In this document: positions 16,128 through 26,778 of the stretch, one piece after another
Numbering within the stretch: position 1 is the stretch's first letter
Layout of the letters: every line of letters starts with the position of its first letter
Assembly: GCF_027257935.1 (NCBI RefSeq)
Contig: NZ_JANZKW010000002.1
Coordinates: forward strand, 186,001 to 250,000
Origin: Chitinimonas sp. BJYL2
Lineage (GTDB): Bacteria; Pseudomonadota; Gammaproteobacteria; Burkholderiales; Chitinimonadaceae
Direction: 5' to 3'
DNA length: 64,000 nt
The notes under the pieces: generated by a model
Told to the model about the DNA's origin: nothing
Databases searched by the model: none
Seen by the model: the letters and a program-made list of their open reading frames with translations, nothing else
Program-made: the position numbers and the translations under genes

Positions 16128-17624
16128 TCATTGCGGCAGCACCCGTTCAAAGTGGCCGTTGTGCTCACGATACCCCGCCTGGACAAAGAGTTTCAGCGAT
16201 GCTGTGTTGTCCGGCAAGACCGTTGCATCAATCGCACGCAGCGCCGGCCACAGGCGGGCAATGGCGGCATCACCCGCTTGCAGCAGTGCACCGCCCCAAC
16301 CCACGCCTTCGCGGCCGGCAAACAGGTAGATGGAGACTTCGGCGCGATCCGGCAAGTCGGCATTGCGGTCGTAGCGCAGCACGCCTACTGGGCCGTTGGC
16401 GCTTTCGGCGATCCAGAGCTGGCGGTCGGGGTTGGCCAGCGTGCGGGTCAGCCAGTCGATATGGGCATCCCAGCTGATCGGTTCGGAGTTGATGGACCAG
16501 CGGCGCACGTTCTCGGCATTGCGGCCATCGAACAGGCGCTGTGCATCATCCAGCGTGGCGGGGCGTAGCGTCAGGCAGGCGTGCAGCATGGCGGCGGCGA
16601 CGCGTTGGGTGCCTTTGGCATCGACGAGTGCGCGCGATTTGTCGGCATAGCTTTGGCGGCGCGGGGCATCGGCCAGCAGATCGCTAATGGCTTTGCCAAG
16701 CTGGCTGGCCGTCACATGACGGTCGCGGCCCAAGTACTGGTGGATACCCGCCGCGTGCAGCGCCTGAGCATTCGGCTCCTGGTTATCAGCCACAGCTATG
16801 CACAGCGTGGGCACACCCAGCGCGGCGCGCTCCCAACTCGTCGTACCGCCCGCGCCGATAAACACGTCGGCCTGCTGCATCAGCGCCGCAAAGTCGGCCA
16901 CGTGGCGATGCAGCGTCCAGTTAGCCTGGCCTTGTGCCTTAGCTTGCAGCGCATCCCATGCCGGGTTGGCGCTGCCGGCCACGATGTCGGCATGGATGGG
17001 CAAACCTGCCAGCGCTTCCATTGCCTTGAAGGTTTCACCGCCAGCATCCACGCCACCAAAGTTGACTACCACCCGGTCGGCTTTGGCGCGAATCGTGGGT
17101 GCAGGCACGCGGAACTCGGGGCGCAGCAAGGCGTAGCGTGGGCCGAGCAGTGTCTGGCAGCTTGCCGGAATCAAGGGTGCATAGGCATCCGCCGTGGCAG
17201 TCAGGTTCTGGTCGATCAGCAAATCTGCGTCGTGCGGGCGGTTGGCCAGGTCGTCGATCACGGCGATGCGCTGGGCAAAGGCGCGGGCACTACGTTGCCA
17301 TTGCGCATCGAGGCCGTAGTGGTCAACCAGCAGCCAGTCGAACGGCGGCTGACCCGCCAACTGCGTTTGCAGCGCGGCCAGGTCGGCCTGCCAATCAATC
17401 AGGGATTCAATGTTGCCGGCGCGGTCGCCCGGATAACTGGCTGGCAAAACCAGCACGGCAAAGCCCGCATCGGCAATCCGTGCCAGTGCATTGCCGGGTA
17501 GTTCGCGGCTCGCAAAGCTGACGACTGCGCCCTGGTCGCGCAGTGCGTTTGCCAGCGTGAGGCAGCGCACCACATGGCCGGAGCCGATGGCCAGCGAGGC
17601 GTCGGCGCGAATCAGCACCCTCAC
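16128..17624 (-). CDS. pseG: PseG-PseH fusion: UDP-sugar hydrolase plus N-acetyltransferase
   Basis: Residues about 1-340 are PseG, the GT-B-like hydrolase that removes UDP from UDP-2,4-diacetamido-trideoxy-altrose: IGSGHVVRCLTLANAL, LLVDHYGLDAQWQR and VVNFGGVDAGG. Residues about 351-498 form a GNAT domain (LRPATLDDAQRLFDGRNAEN, ATVLPDNTASLKLFVQAGYR) that corresponds to PseH, which adds the second acetyl group. The pathway otherwise lacks a separate PseH in this cluster, so the fusion supplies consecutive steps on one chain. The start is GTG, overlapping the pseF stop as GTGA. Confidence 0.92.
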   Translation of the reverse strand: MRVLIRADASLAIGSGHVVRCLTLANALRDQGAVVSFASRELPGNALARIADAGFAVLVLPASYPGDRAGNIESLIDWQADLAALQTQLAGQPPFDWLLVDHYGLDAQWQRSARAFAQRIAVIDDLANRPHDADLLIDQNLTATADAYAPLIPASCQTLLGPRYALLRPEFRVPAPTIRAKADRVVVNFGGVDAGGETFKAMEALAGLPIHADIVAGSANPAWDALQAKAQGQANWTLHRHVADFAALMQQADVFIGAGGTTSWERAALGVPTLCIAVADNQEPNAQALHAAGIHQYLGRDRHVTASQLGKAISDLLADAPRRQSYADKSRALVDAKGTQRVAAAMLHACLTLRPATLDDAQRLFDGRNAENVRRWSINSEPISWDAHIDWLTRTLANPDRQLWIAESANGPVGVLRYDRNADLPDRAEVSIYLFAGREGVGWGGALLQAGDAAIARLWPALRAIDATVLPDNTASLKLFVQAGYREHNGHFERVLPQ

Positions 17625-18343
17625 GCGCTCTTGTCCCCGCCAATTTCACCGCCTGCTAGCAGTGCGCCGTACAGATACTCGGCGCGACGCCAGTCTTCGG
17701 GCGTGTCAATGTCTTGCACCAGATAACGCGGCAACACCACCGGCAAGCTGGCCGGCGAAAAGATCACGTCGCCACGCAGCCAGGCCTCTGCCCTACCCCA
17801 ATAGAACTGGCCGGCATCATGGAACGCCTCTTCCAAGTCTTGCGAGCGAGTGTTGCGGTACTGCGGATACAGCGCATCCACGCAACCCGCCTCGTTCAGG
17901 CGGATGGCGCGTTGTACCGGGAACGGGAAGCTGGTAACCGAGAAGGCATAGGACTTGTCGGCATGCTTGGACAGTGTCTCAAAGCCTTCGCGCAGATAGC
18001 GCGGCTGCACAAACGGCGCGGTGGCGTAGATGCAGCAGGCCATGCTCACCGGCTCACCATCGTCTTGCAGCGTTTTGATCGCGTGCTGGATCACCGCAAT
18101 GGTGGTCGTGTGGTCATCGGCCAGCTCGGCAGGCCGCACAAACGGCACTTCGGCGCCCAGCTCGCGTGCCAGCGTAATGATCTCGTCGTCGTCCGTGGTC
18201 ACCACTACGCGGTCGAACAGGCCACTGGCTTTCGCTGCGGCAATCGAATACGCCAGCATGGGCTTGCCGTGGAACGGCTTCACATTCTTGCGCGGAATCC
18301 GTTTGCTGCCGCCGCGGGCGGGGATGATGGCAACCGTACTCAT
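17621..18343 (-). CDS. pseF: Pseudaminic acid cytidylyltransferase PseF
   Basis: A 240-residue CMP-sugar synthetase (NeuA family) that activates pseudaminic acid with CTP. IPARGGSKRIPRKNVKPF is the nucleotide-binding signature at the N-terminus, and VVVTTDDDEIITLARELGA follows near residue 50. YATAPFVQPRYLREGFETL and the C-terminal VQDIDTPEDWRRAEYL complete the family pattern. GAGGT lies before the ATG. The stop overlaps the pseGH start. Its product, CMP-pseudaminic acid, is the donor for flagellin glycosyltransferases. Confidence 0.95.
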   Translation of the reverse strand: MSTVAIIPARGGSKRIPRKNVKPFHGKPMLAYSIAAAKASGLFDRVVVTTDDDEIITLARELGAEVPFVRPAELADDHTTTIAVIQHAIKTLQDDGEPVSMACCIYATAPFVQPRYLREGFETLSKHADKSYAFSVTSFPFPVQRAIRLNEAGCVDALYPQYRNTRSQDLEEAFHDAGQFYWGRAEAWLRGDVIFSPASLPVVLPRYLVQDIDTPEDWRRAEYLYGALLAGGEIGGDKSA

Positions 18344-18378
18344 AATCTACCTCTTGTGTCTTAAGCCGAAGCGACGCA

Positions 18379-18768
18379 TCAGCCCTGTATCAATGCACCT
18401 TTAGTCAGCAACAACTCCCGCAATACCGACCGATGGCAACGCGCTTCGTCCTCGCAATAACACCCTACCGAGAAATTGGTCTGGTGCGACAAAGCCGCCA
18501 GCAAGGCCAGATCATGCGCCGCAGCCGGTTCAGCCATCTCGGCCTTGTATCTCTTCACGAACGCCGCCCAGTCTGCGGGGCTTTCGGCGGCTTGGCCCAG
18601 CTTCATGGTCTCGGCACTTGGGGCGAGATTAGGAAACCAGACGTCGTACCAGTTTTGCGAGGCGAATTCGGTTTTGGGTACGCCGCGTGGTGGGCGGCGG
18701 ACGGTGCCGAGGCGCAGGCCTTCTTTGGGCAATCTGGCAGAACCTAAGCGAAGGATGTGGATGGGCAC
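18379..18768 (-). CDS. DUF488 family protein
   Basis: A 129-residue cytoplasmic protein with the DUF488 pattern: LRLGTVRRPPRGVPKTEF, NWYDVWFPNLAPSAE, and the C-terminal LLAALSHQTNFSVGCYCED then CHRSVLRELL with two cysteines. The family's function is unknown. It lies 35 bases before pseF on the same strand but has no known link with sugar biosynthesis, and with the next gene it separates pseF from pseC-pseB. It looks like an insertion into an ancestral pse operon rather than part of the pathway. Confidence 0.85.
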   Translation of the reverse strand: MPIHILRLGSARLPKEGLRLGTVRRPPRGVPKTEFASQNWYDVWFPNLAPSAETMKLGQAAESPADWAAFVKRYKAEMAEPAAAHDLALLAALSHQTNFSVGCYCEDEARCHRSVLRELLLTKGALIQG

Positions 18769-18781
18769 GGGAAAACGCTTC

Positions 18782-18859
18782 TGTAGGTTCGGCTGAATGC
18801 AATGGGGCCAACGTTTACTAAAGTTACTTGATTGTTGGGCTTCCTATTTTCAGCCCAAC
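18782..18859. repeat. REP-like palindrome and partial copy
   Basis: GTTGGGCT (18834-18841) and AGCCCAAC (18852-18859) form a perfect 8-base stem with a 10-base loop, extended by CTAC after the right arm. On the minus strand it reads GTAGGTTGGGCTGAA and so on, the usual head of proteobacterial REP-like elements. A related half (GTAGGTTCGGCTGAATGC) lies at about 18784, in the opposite orientation. The hairpin is just after the stop of the next gene and may also act as its terminator. Confidence 0.5.
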
Positions 18860-18866
18860 CTACTGG

Positions 18867-19616
18867 CTAGGGAGCCATTCCCAATGATTTCAAAACATAA
18901 GCACCAATCACTGCTATAAGCACCCCCGAAATAATCTTGGCAAGCCCTCCAGAAAGCCACTTAAAAGGGGAATCCCTTTTCACCTCAGCCTGTTCGATCA
19001 CATTTCCCTCACCAACTTGAACAGAACCATTCACAGAACCTGTAACGCTTACTTGAAAATTGTTCACAACAGACCCAGCACCATCACCTTGGCTATTCCT
19101 CTCATTTTCATCCTCTGCTCCCAAAAGTGACATATATGGATTCCTCTCCGTATCACTAAGATGCTTTAAATATTGCGTAAGAGCGCCAGTAATATTATCC
19201 CTAAGCACAACAAGATGATTAGCTTTAAGCTGATCTGCAACCACGCTTGAATTCCCATCCGGCACACCCAGAGACTGCGCCTTCTCCGCTATCTGCCTAC
19301 TAATAGCCTCCATACACTCAGCGGATGTATACATACCCAAGTGCATTAGCATTTCACTGGCCGACAACTCTCTTGGGGACAGTCCACGGCTCGACTCAAA
19401 GAACAACTTCTTCCCCAGTACGCCAGCCAGATATCCCCATTTCATTTCCCGAGAAAAATGTTCAGAGTTACCAATAGACTCATTAAATTCCAACTCCTTA
19501 ACCGATTGCTCAAAATACCCATCTGGAATGAGGCGCACCAAGTCATGTTCGACCTGCGCCTTAAGCTGCTTTAGCACCCACCAATCCAAATCATGCTCTT
19601 TAACCTCATGATGCAT
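18867..19616 (-). CDS. Orphan tail-anchored protein inserted in the pse cluster
   Basis: I do not recognise this 249-residue protein. Residues 1-165 are charged and helical (MHHEVKEHDLDWWVLKQLK; FSREMKWGYLAGVLGKKLFF). Residues about 180-210 form a Gly/Asn/Val/Ser tract (GSVVNNFQVSVTGSVNGS, then VQVGEGNVIEQ) of the sort seen before membrane or effector regions in some bacterial conflict proteins. Residues about 222-246 are a single C-terminal membrane helix (LAKIISGVLIAVIGAYVL). Its DNA is visibly richer in A/T than the surrounding genes, and no good ribosome site is seen before the ATG. It lies between pseC and DUF488, and horizontal acquisition is likely. The resemblance to conflict proteins is an impression, not a match. 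Confidence 0.7.
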   Translation of the reverse strand: MHHEVKEHDLDWWVLKQLKAQVEHDLVRLIPDGYFEQSVKELEFNESIGNSEHFSREMKWGYLAGVLGKKLFFESSRGLSPRELSASEMLMHLGMYTSAECMEAISRQIAEKAQSLGVPDGNSSVVADQLKANHLVVLRDNITGALTQYLKHLSDTERNPYMSLLGAEDENERNSQGDGAGSVVNNFQVSVTGSVNGSVQVGEGNVIEQAEVKRDSPFKWLSGGLAKIISGVLIAVIGAYVLKSLGMAP

Positions 19617-19647
19617 AAGTGAAATGTCTCAATGATTTATTAATTTA

Positions 19648-20802
19648 TCAAAACAGCTGTTTCACAGCATCGATTACAACAACCTGATTGACTTTCTCCA
19701 ACCCCGCAAACATCGGCAAACTCAACGCCTCGCGGTAATACGCCTCCGCATTCGGAAAATCCCCATCCTTGAACCCCAGCGCCCGGTAATACGGCTGCGT
19801 ATGCACCGGGATGTAATGCAGGTTCACGCCAATTCCAGCAGCACGTAAGCCTTCAAACACTGCCTTATGCGTCTTGCCAATCTGATCGAGCTTGAGCCGC
19901 ACCACATACAAATGCCAGGCTGATTCCGCATCCACTTGGCGCGTAGGCAATTGCAGCGGCAAATCCGCCAGCAGCTCGTCGTAACGCGCAGCCAGTTCAC
20001 GCCGGCGGGCGACGAACTGATCGAGCTTTTGCAGTTGCGAGAGGCCCAGCACGGCCTGGATGTCGGTCAGGCGGTAGTTGTAGCCGAGTTCAGTCTGTTG
20101 GTAGTACCAGGGGCCGTGGCTGGGTTCGGTCATCAGCGCCGCGTCGCGGGTGATGCCGTGGCTGCGCAGGCGTTTGAGGCGTTCGGCCAGCGCTGGCCGG
20201 TTGGTCAGGATCATGCCGCCTTCGCCGGTGGTGACGATCTTGACCGGGTGAAAGCTGAAAATCGTCATGTCGGCGTAGTCGCCACAGCCGACCGGTTTGC
20301 CTTTGTAGCTGGCGCCCACGGCGTGGCTGGCGTCTTCGATCACCACAAAGCCGTAGCGTTGCGATAGCGCCTTGATCCGTGCCATATCGCAGCTCTGGCC
20401 GCTGAAGGCGACTGGGACGACGACCTTGGGCAAGCGCCCTGCCTTATCGGCCGCGATGAGCTTGGCTTCGAGTGCGTCGGCGCACAGGTTCCAGGTGTTC
20501 GGGTCGATATCGACAAAGTCGACATTGGCGCCGCAATAGCGCGCGCAGTTGGCGCTGGCGACAAAGGTATTGGGCGAGGTCCACAGCCAGTCGCCGGGGC
20601 CCAGATCAATGGCCATGCAGGCGATATGCAGTGCGGCGGTGGCGTTGCAGACGGCGACGGCGTGTGATGCGCCGTGGCGGGCGGCGACGGCTTCTTCGAA
20701 GCGATCAATGCTCGGGCCTTGGGTCAGCCAGTCGGATTGGAGGACTTCGACAACTGCGTCGATATCGGCCTGATCGATGCTCTGGCGACCGTAGGGGATC
20801 AT
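19648..20802 (-). CDS. pseC: PseC: UDP-4-keto-6-deoxy-altrose aminotransferase
   Basis: A 384-residue DegT-family PLP aminotransferase for the second step of pseudaminic acid synthesis, forming UDP-4-amino-4,6-dideoxy-N-acetyl-altrosamine. IPYGRQSIDQADIDAVVEVL at the start is typical of PseC. VVIEDASHAVGASYKGKPVG carries the cofactor-binding aspartate, FSFHPVKIVTTGEGGM carries the PLP lysine near residue 185, and LGYNYRLTDIQAVLGL follows. It is 58 bases after pseB. Downstream the pathway is interrupted by the orphan gene and DUF488. Confidence 0.95.
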   Translation of the reverse strand: MIPYGRQSIDQADIDAVVEVLQSDWLTQGPSIDRFEEAVAARHGASHAVAVCNATAALHIACMAIDLGPGDWLWTSPNTFVASANCARYCGANVDFVDIDPNTWNLCADALEAKLIAADKAGRLPKVVVPVAFSGQSCDMARIKALSQRYGFVVIEDASHAVGASYKGKPVGCGDYADMTIFSFHPVKIVTTGEGGMILTNRPALAERLKRLRSHGITRDAALMTEPSHGPWYYQQTELGYNYRLTDIQAVLGLSQLQKLDQFVARRRELAARYDELLADLPLQLPTRQVDAESAWHLYVVRLKLDQIGKTHKAVFEGLRAAGIGVNLHYIPVHTQPYYRALGFKDGDFPNAEAYYREALSLPMFAGLEKVNQVVVIDAVKQLF

Positions 20803-20822
20803 GCTGGCTTCCTGCTCAGTGA

Positions 20823-20848
20823 GTAGGCCGGGCCGCGCGCCGGCCTAC
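20823..20848. repeat. REP-like hairpin between pseB and pseC
   Basis: GTAGGCCGG (20823-20831) and CCGGCCTAC (20840-20848) form a perfect 9-base stem around an 8-base GC loop. It shares the GTAGG-GG head of the palindrome at 18834-18859. It fills much of the 58-base gap between pseB and pseC and could stabilise the 3' end of pseB mRNA or reduce pseC expression. No T-run follows, so simple termination is unlikely. Confidence 0.55.
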
Positions 20849-20860
20849 GTGTCGGGGGGT

Positions 20861-21871
20861 CTAGGGCGTGGCTTTGTCCAGCGCTGTCAGCTCGTCAATC
20901 GTGAGGTAATGCGGGTTGGTGTCGGACACGTATTCAAAGCCTTCCGCCACCTTCTTGCCCACTGCGCCCAGCGCGTTGGTCTGGAAATCGCTCTGGACGA
21001 TGAAGTTGATGGCCGGGGCGATCACGTAGTGGTCGTCAAATTCAAACGTGTGCTGCGCGTCGTCGCGCGAGATCATCATCTCGTGCAGCTTTTCGCCGGG
21101 GCGGATGCCGACGATGCGGTGCGGCAAGGTTGGGGCGATGGCCTTGGCCATATCGGTAATTCTTGCCGACGGGATCTTGGGCACGAAGATTTCGCCGCCC
21201 TGCATGCGCTGGAAGTTGTTGAGCACAAAAGCCACGCCATCGTTGAGCGTGATCCAGAAACGGGTCATGCGTGCGTCGGTAATCGGCAGTGAATCGGCAC
21301 CTTCCTTGATGAGCTTGCGGAAGAACGGCAGTACCGAACCGCGCGAGCCGACCACATTGCCATAGCGCACCACGGCAAACCGCGTCTTGTGGCCGCCGGT
21401 GATGTTGTTGGCAGCAACAAACAACTTGTCGCTCAGCAGCTTGGTGGCGCCGTAGAGGTTGATGGGGCTGGACGCTTTGTCGGTGGACAGCGCGATCACC
21501 TTGCTGACGCCGCATTCAATGGCCGCGTTGATCACGTTCTCGGCCCCGCCTACGTTGGTGCGGATGCACTCGGTGGGGTTGTATTCGGCAGCCGGCACCT
21601 GCTTGAGCGCGGCGGCGTGGACCACGTAATCAATGCCGCGCATGGCTTGCTTGAGGCGGTCGCCGTCGCGCACATCGCCCAGGAAGTAACGCATTTGCGG
21701 GGCGTTGAGTTCCTGCTGCATCTCGAACTGCTTGAGCTCGTCGCGCGAGAACACCACCACACGGCGTGGTTGGTGTTCCTTGAGCAAGGTAGCGATGAAC
21801 TTGCGGCCAAAGGAACCCGTGCCGCCGGTGACCAGAATGGCCTTGTCCTTGAAGAAATCCTTGTCGCTCAT
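20861..21871 (-). CDS. pseB: PseB: UDP-GlcNAc 4,6-dehydratase (inverting)
   Basis: A 336-residue short-chain dehydrogenase/reductase-type enzyme for the first committed step, dehydrating UDP-GlcNAc with inversion at C5. AILVTGGTGSFGRKF is the NADP loop. ALSTDKASSPINLYGATK provides the catalytic Asp-Lys pair and the Tyr-x-x-x-Lys of this family. The gene is the first of the pse genes in transcription order and lies 57 bases after def, so a promoter for the island may lie in or before that gap. Confidence 0.96.
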   Translation of the reverse strand: MSDKDFFKDKAILVTGGTGSFGRKFIATLLKEHQPRRVVVFSRDELKQFEMQQELNAPQMRYFLGDVRDGDRLKQAMRGIDYVVHAAALKQVPAAEYNPTECIRTNVGGAENVINAAIECGVSKVIALSTDKASSPINLYGATKLLSDKLFVAANNITGGHKTRFAVVRYGNVVGSRGSVLPFFRKLIKEGADSLPITDARMTRFWITLNDGVAFVLNNFQRMQGGEIFVPKIPSARITDMAKAIAPTLPHRIVGIRPGEKLHEMMISRDDAQHTFEFDDHYVIAPAINFIVQSDFQTNALGAVGKKVAEGFEYVSDTNPHYLTIDELTALDKATP

Positions 21872-21928
21872 GGCCGCTCGATCTTTATGTGGTGTTGAGG
21901 AAACTAGCCTAGCAATTAGTTTGCCAGT

Positions 21929-22465
21929 CTATTCATCCGGCAGATTGCCCAGGCCCAGCGCATCAATGAAACCAAAGGTGCGCATATCCTTGATACGCAT
22001 GGGGTACAGCATGCCGAACAGGTGATCGCACTCATGTTGCGCCACGCGGGCATGAAAGCCGCTCACGGCGCGATCAATCGGCTGGCCGTGTTCGTCAAAG
22101 CCTTCGTAACGCAGTTGTGTGTAGCGTGGCACCACGCCGCGCATACCGGGCACGCTGAGGCAGCCTTCCCAGTCATCCGCCATCTCATCGCTCATGGGCG
22201 TGAGCACGGGATTGCACAGGATCGTGAACGGCACGGCCTCGGCATCGGGGTAACGCGCGCTCTTGAAGCCGCCGAAGATGGTGATCTGCTTGGATACGCC
22301 AATCTGCGGGGCGGCAATGCCGGCGCCGTTCATGGCGACCATTGTGTCTTTGAGGTCGGCAATCAGATCCATCAAGGCAGCCGAGCCGAATTCCTCGGGT
22401 TCGATGGGGTCGGCAACCCGCAGAAGCAGCGGGTCGCCCATTTTGACGATGGGACGGATAGCCAT
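21929..22465 (-). CDS. def: Peptide deformylase
   Basis: A 178-residue metalloenzyme that removes the N-formyl group from new proteins. All three deformylase motifs are visible: [11 protein letters not shown] (motif 1), [14 protein letters not shown] (motif 2, with EGCLS) and [14 protein letters not shown] (motif 3, the HExxH equivalent with two metal ligands). Its ATG overlaps the stop of the upstream phosphorylase by one base (TAATG), so the two are probably co-translated. Many genomes carry def next to fmt. This copy sits elsewhere and may be a second one. Confidence 0.95.
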   Translation of the reverse strand: MAIRPIVKMGDPLLLRVADPIEPEEFGSAALMDLIADLKDTMVAMNGAGIAAPQIGVSKQITIFGGFKSARYPDAEAVPFTILCNPVLTPMSDEMADDWEGCLSVPGMRGVVPRYTQLRYEGFDEHGQPIDRAVSGFHARVAQHECDHLFGMLYPMRIKDMRTFGFIDALGLGNLPDE

Positions 22466-23211
22466 TAGTCAGCGTCTACCTTGACCACTTCTTCAAGGAT
22501 GCGGTGTACGCGCTCGATGGCCTCGTCGAAGATCGACTCGGCGGCATCCATATCGATTTCATAGCGGCTTTCGCGGCGACCGGCCGCCCAGTTACTGACC
22601 ACGGCAATCGCGGCGTAGCTGAGACCGGCTTCCTTGGCCAGGGCGGCTTCGGGCATGCCGGTCATGCCGACGATATCGCCACCGTCGCCGGCAATGCGGT
22701 TGATCTCGGCACCGGTTTCCAGACGCGGGCCTTGGGTGGCGGCGTAGGTGCCACCATCGATCAGCGCCTGCTTGCTGGCGCCGGCTGCCTTGAGAATGCG
22801 TTCACGCAGCTCATGGCAGTAGGGTTCTGTGAAATCGATATGCGTAACGGGCTTGTCGCCGCCTTCAAAGAAGGTGTGCTTGCGTCCGTAGGTGTAATCG
22901 ATGATCTGGTGCGGCAACACCAGTGTGCCGGGTGGCATGTTGTCGCGGATGCCACCCACGGCGCAGACCGAAATCACGCGCTTGACCTTCTGTTCGGCCA
23001 GCGCCGTGATATTGGCGCGGTAGTTGATTTCGTGCGGCGGAATGGTGTGGCCGTAGCCGTGGCGGGCGATGAAAACGACCTGTTGGCCGTTGATTTCGCC
23101 AAAGGTCAGCGCGCCGCTGGGTTCGCCGTATTGCGTGCGAATCACCTGACGATGGGTGATTTGCAGATTGCGCAGCCGTGTCAGGCCGGTACCGCCAATA
23201 ATGGCAAGCAT
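22465..23211 (-). CDS. mtnP: S-methyl-5'-thioinosine/thioadenosine phosphorylase
   Basis: A 248-residue family 2 purine nucleoside phosphorylase. [12 protein letters not shown] holds the phosphate loop. [19 protein letters not shown] and [20 protein letters not shown] follow. [16 protein letters not shown] precedes [17 protein letters not shown], the purine-recognition region. Proteins of this short type in pseudomonads prefer methylthioinosine over methylthioadenosine. Here substrate choice cannot be settled by eye. It recycles the methylthio-purine by-product of polyamine and quorum-signal synthesis. AGGGAG precedes the ATG. Confidence 0.88.
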   Translation of the reverse strand: MLAIIGGTGLTRLRNLQITHRQVIRTQYGEPSGALTFGEINGQQVVFIARHGYGHTIPPHEINYRANITALAEQKVKRVISVCAVGGIRDNMPPGTLVLPHQIIDYTYGRKHTFFEGGDKPVTHIDFTEPYCHELRERILKAAGASKQALIDGGTYAATQGPRLETGAEINRIAGDGGDIVGMTGMPEAALAKEAGLSYAAIAVVSNWAAGRRESRYEIDMDAAESIFDEAIERVHRILEEVVKVDAD

Positions 23212-23330
23212 GGAATTCTCCCTTGTTGTTGTGGACTGCCTTGGAAGCGCCCTTGAGCCTGCGAAGATGGTGCAGCAGGTTTACATAGACCAATTAGGCG
23301 CCAAAAACGCGGGGGCGACAAGCGCCTGCG

Positions 23331-23780
23331 TCAGACATCCAGGCTGAGTGTGTAGGTACGAAACACGGTGTCCCACTGCCAGCCATGCGCCTCGTAGACC
23401 GATTGCGCTGCATGGTTGTCATGGGCGGTGGAAAGTTGCAGATAGGCTGCACCGCTTTGCTTGCCCACCTGGCGGGCTTGTTCGAGCAGAGCGCCGGCCA
23501 CGCCCTGCCCTCGGGCCGCAGGCGTGACATAAAGATCGTACAGGGTCCAGATGGGCGCCAGCGCAACCGAGCAGAAGCCAGGGTACATCTGCATGAAGCC
23601 GAGCACCTCACCGCCAGATTCCGCCAAGAATACTCGCGATTGACCACTGCTCAGGCGCATGTGCAGCCAGGTGCGGCATGCTGTGAGGTCGCTGGGTTGA
23701 TCGTAAAACTGGCGATACGCATCAAACAACTTGGCGGCGGCATCGATCTGGTCGTGCGCATGCAGTTCACGCAGCTTCAT
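23331..23780 (-). CDS. GNAT family N-acetyltransferase
   Basis: The ATG at 23778-23780 ([20 protein letters not shown]) overlaps the galU stop by four bases and gives 149 residues. [20 protein letters not shown] is a clear acetyl-CoA-binding motif A (R-G-Q-G-V-A), followed by [20 protein letters not shown]. The substrate is unknown. Coupling with galU is probably operon convenience rather than pathway logic. Confidence 0.87.
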   Translation of the reverse strand: MKLRELHAHDQIDAAAKLFDAYRQFYDQPSDLTACRTWLHMRLSSGQSRVFLAESGGEVLGFMQMYPGFCSVALAPIWTLYDLYVTPAARGQGVAGALLEQARQVGKQSGAAYLQLSTAHDNHAAQSVYEAHGWQWDTVFRTYTLSLDV

Positions 23781-24661
23781 CGCTGGATCACCGTGGCGCA
23801 AAACTGCTGCAGGTAAGTGGTGAACGCCGGGCCAATTTCCGGGTGTTTGGCACCGTAGGCCAGCGTGGCTTCCAGATAACCCAGCTTGGAACCGCAGTCG
23901 TAGCGCGTGCCTTCAAAGGGCAAAGCAATTACCCGCTCTTCATCGAGCAAGGCGGCAATCGCATCGGTGAGCTGGATTTCCCCGCCTTTACCCGGCTGGG
24001 CCGTGGTGAGGTGGCGGAAAATACGTGGCGAGAGGACGTAACGGCCCACCACGGCAAGGGTTGAGGGGGCTTCGTCGGGCTTGGGTTTCTCGACAATACC
24101 GGTGAGCTTGAGGCGGCCACTGCTGTCGGCCTCGGTGACCACAATGCCGTAGGAGCTGGTTTCCTCGCGCGGGACTTCTTCCACGCCGATCACGGAGCTG
24201 TGCGTGTCGTCGTACAGCTCCACCATCTGACGCATGACCGGCTTTTTGGCATCGATCAGGTCGTCGGCCAGAATCACGGCAAAGGGCTCGTCGCCCACCA
24301 GCGGCTTGGCGCAGAGCACGGCATGACCCAGACCCAGGGCTTCGGGCTGGCGTACATAAGCACAGCTCACACCCTTGGGCAGCACATTGCGCACTATCTC
24401 GAGTAAATCGCGTTTGCCCTTGGCTTCGAGTTCGGTTTCCAGCTCATAGGCTTTGTCGAAGTGGTCTTCGATGGCGCGTTTGTTGCGCCCGGTGACGAAG
24501 ATCATCTCGGTAATGCCTGCGGCCACGGCCTCTTCCACGGCGTACTGGATCAGCGGCTTGTCCACGATATTGAGCATTTCTTTCGGGCTGGCCTTGGTGG
24601 CCGGCAGAAAGCGTGTACCCATACCGGCAACGGGAAAGACCGCTTTGGTGACTTTTTGCAT
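23777..24661 (-). CDS. galU: UTP-glucose-1-phosphate uridylyltransferase
   Basis: A 294-residue nucleotidyltransferase making UDP-glucose. [20 protein letters not shown] is the N-terminal nucleotide-binding signature. [33 protein letters not shown] (metal-binding Asp region) and [10 protein letters not shown] complete the GalU pattern. The length is normal. UDP-glucose feeds cell-surface polysaccharides. The gene lies 11 bases after ligA, apparently in the smc-zipA-ligA transcript. Confidence 0.96.
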   Translation of the reverse strand: MQKVTKAVFPVAGMGTRFLPATKASPKEMLNIVDKPLIQYAVEEAVAAGITEMIFVTGRNKRAIEDHFDKAYELETELEAKGKRDLLEIVRNVLPKGVSCAYVRQPEALGLGHAVLCAKPLVGDEPFAVILADDLIDAKKPVMRQMVELYDDTHSSVIGVEEVPREETSSYGIVVTEADSSGRLKLTGIVEKPKPDEAPSTLAVVGRYVLSPRIFRHLTTAQPGKGGEIQLTDAIAALLDEERVIALPFEGTRYDCGSKLGYLEATLAYGAKHPEIGPAFTTYLQQFCATVIQR

Positions 24662-24672
24662 GGCATGAACCC

Positions 24673-26778
<2,106 letters not shown>

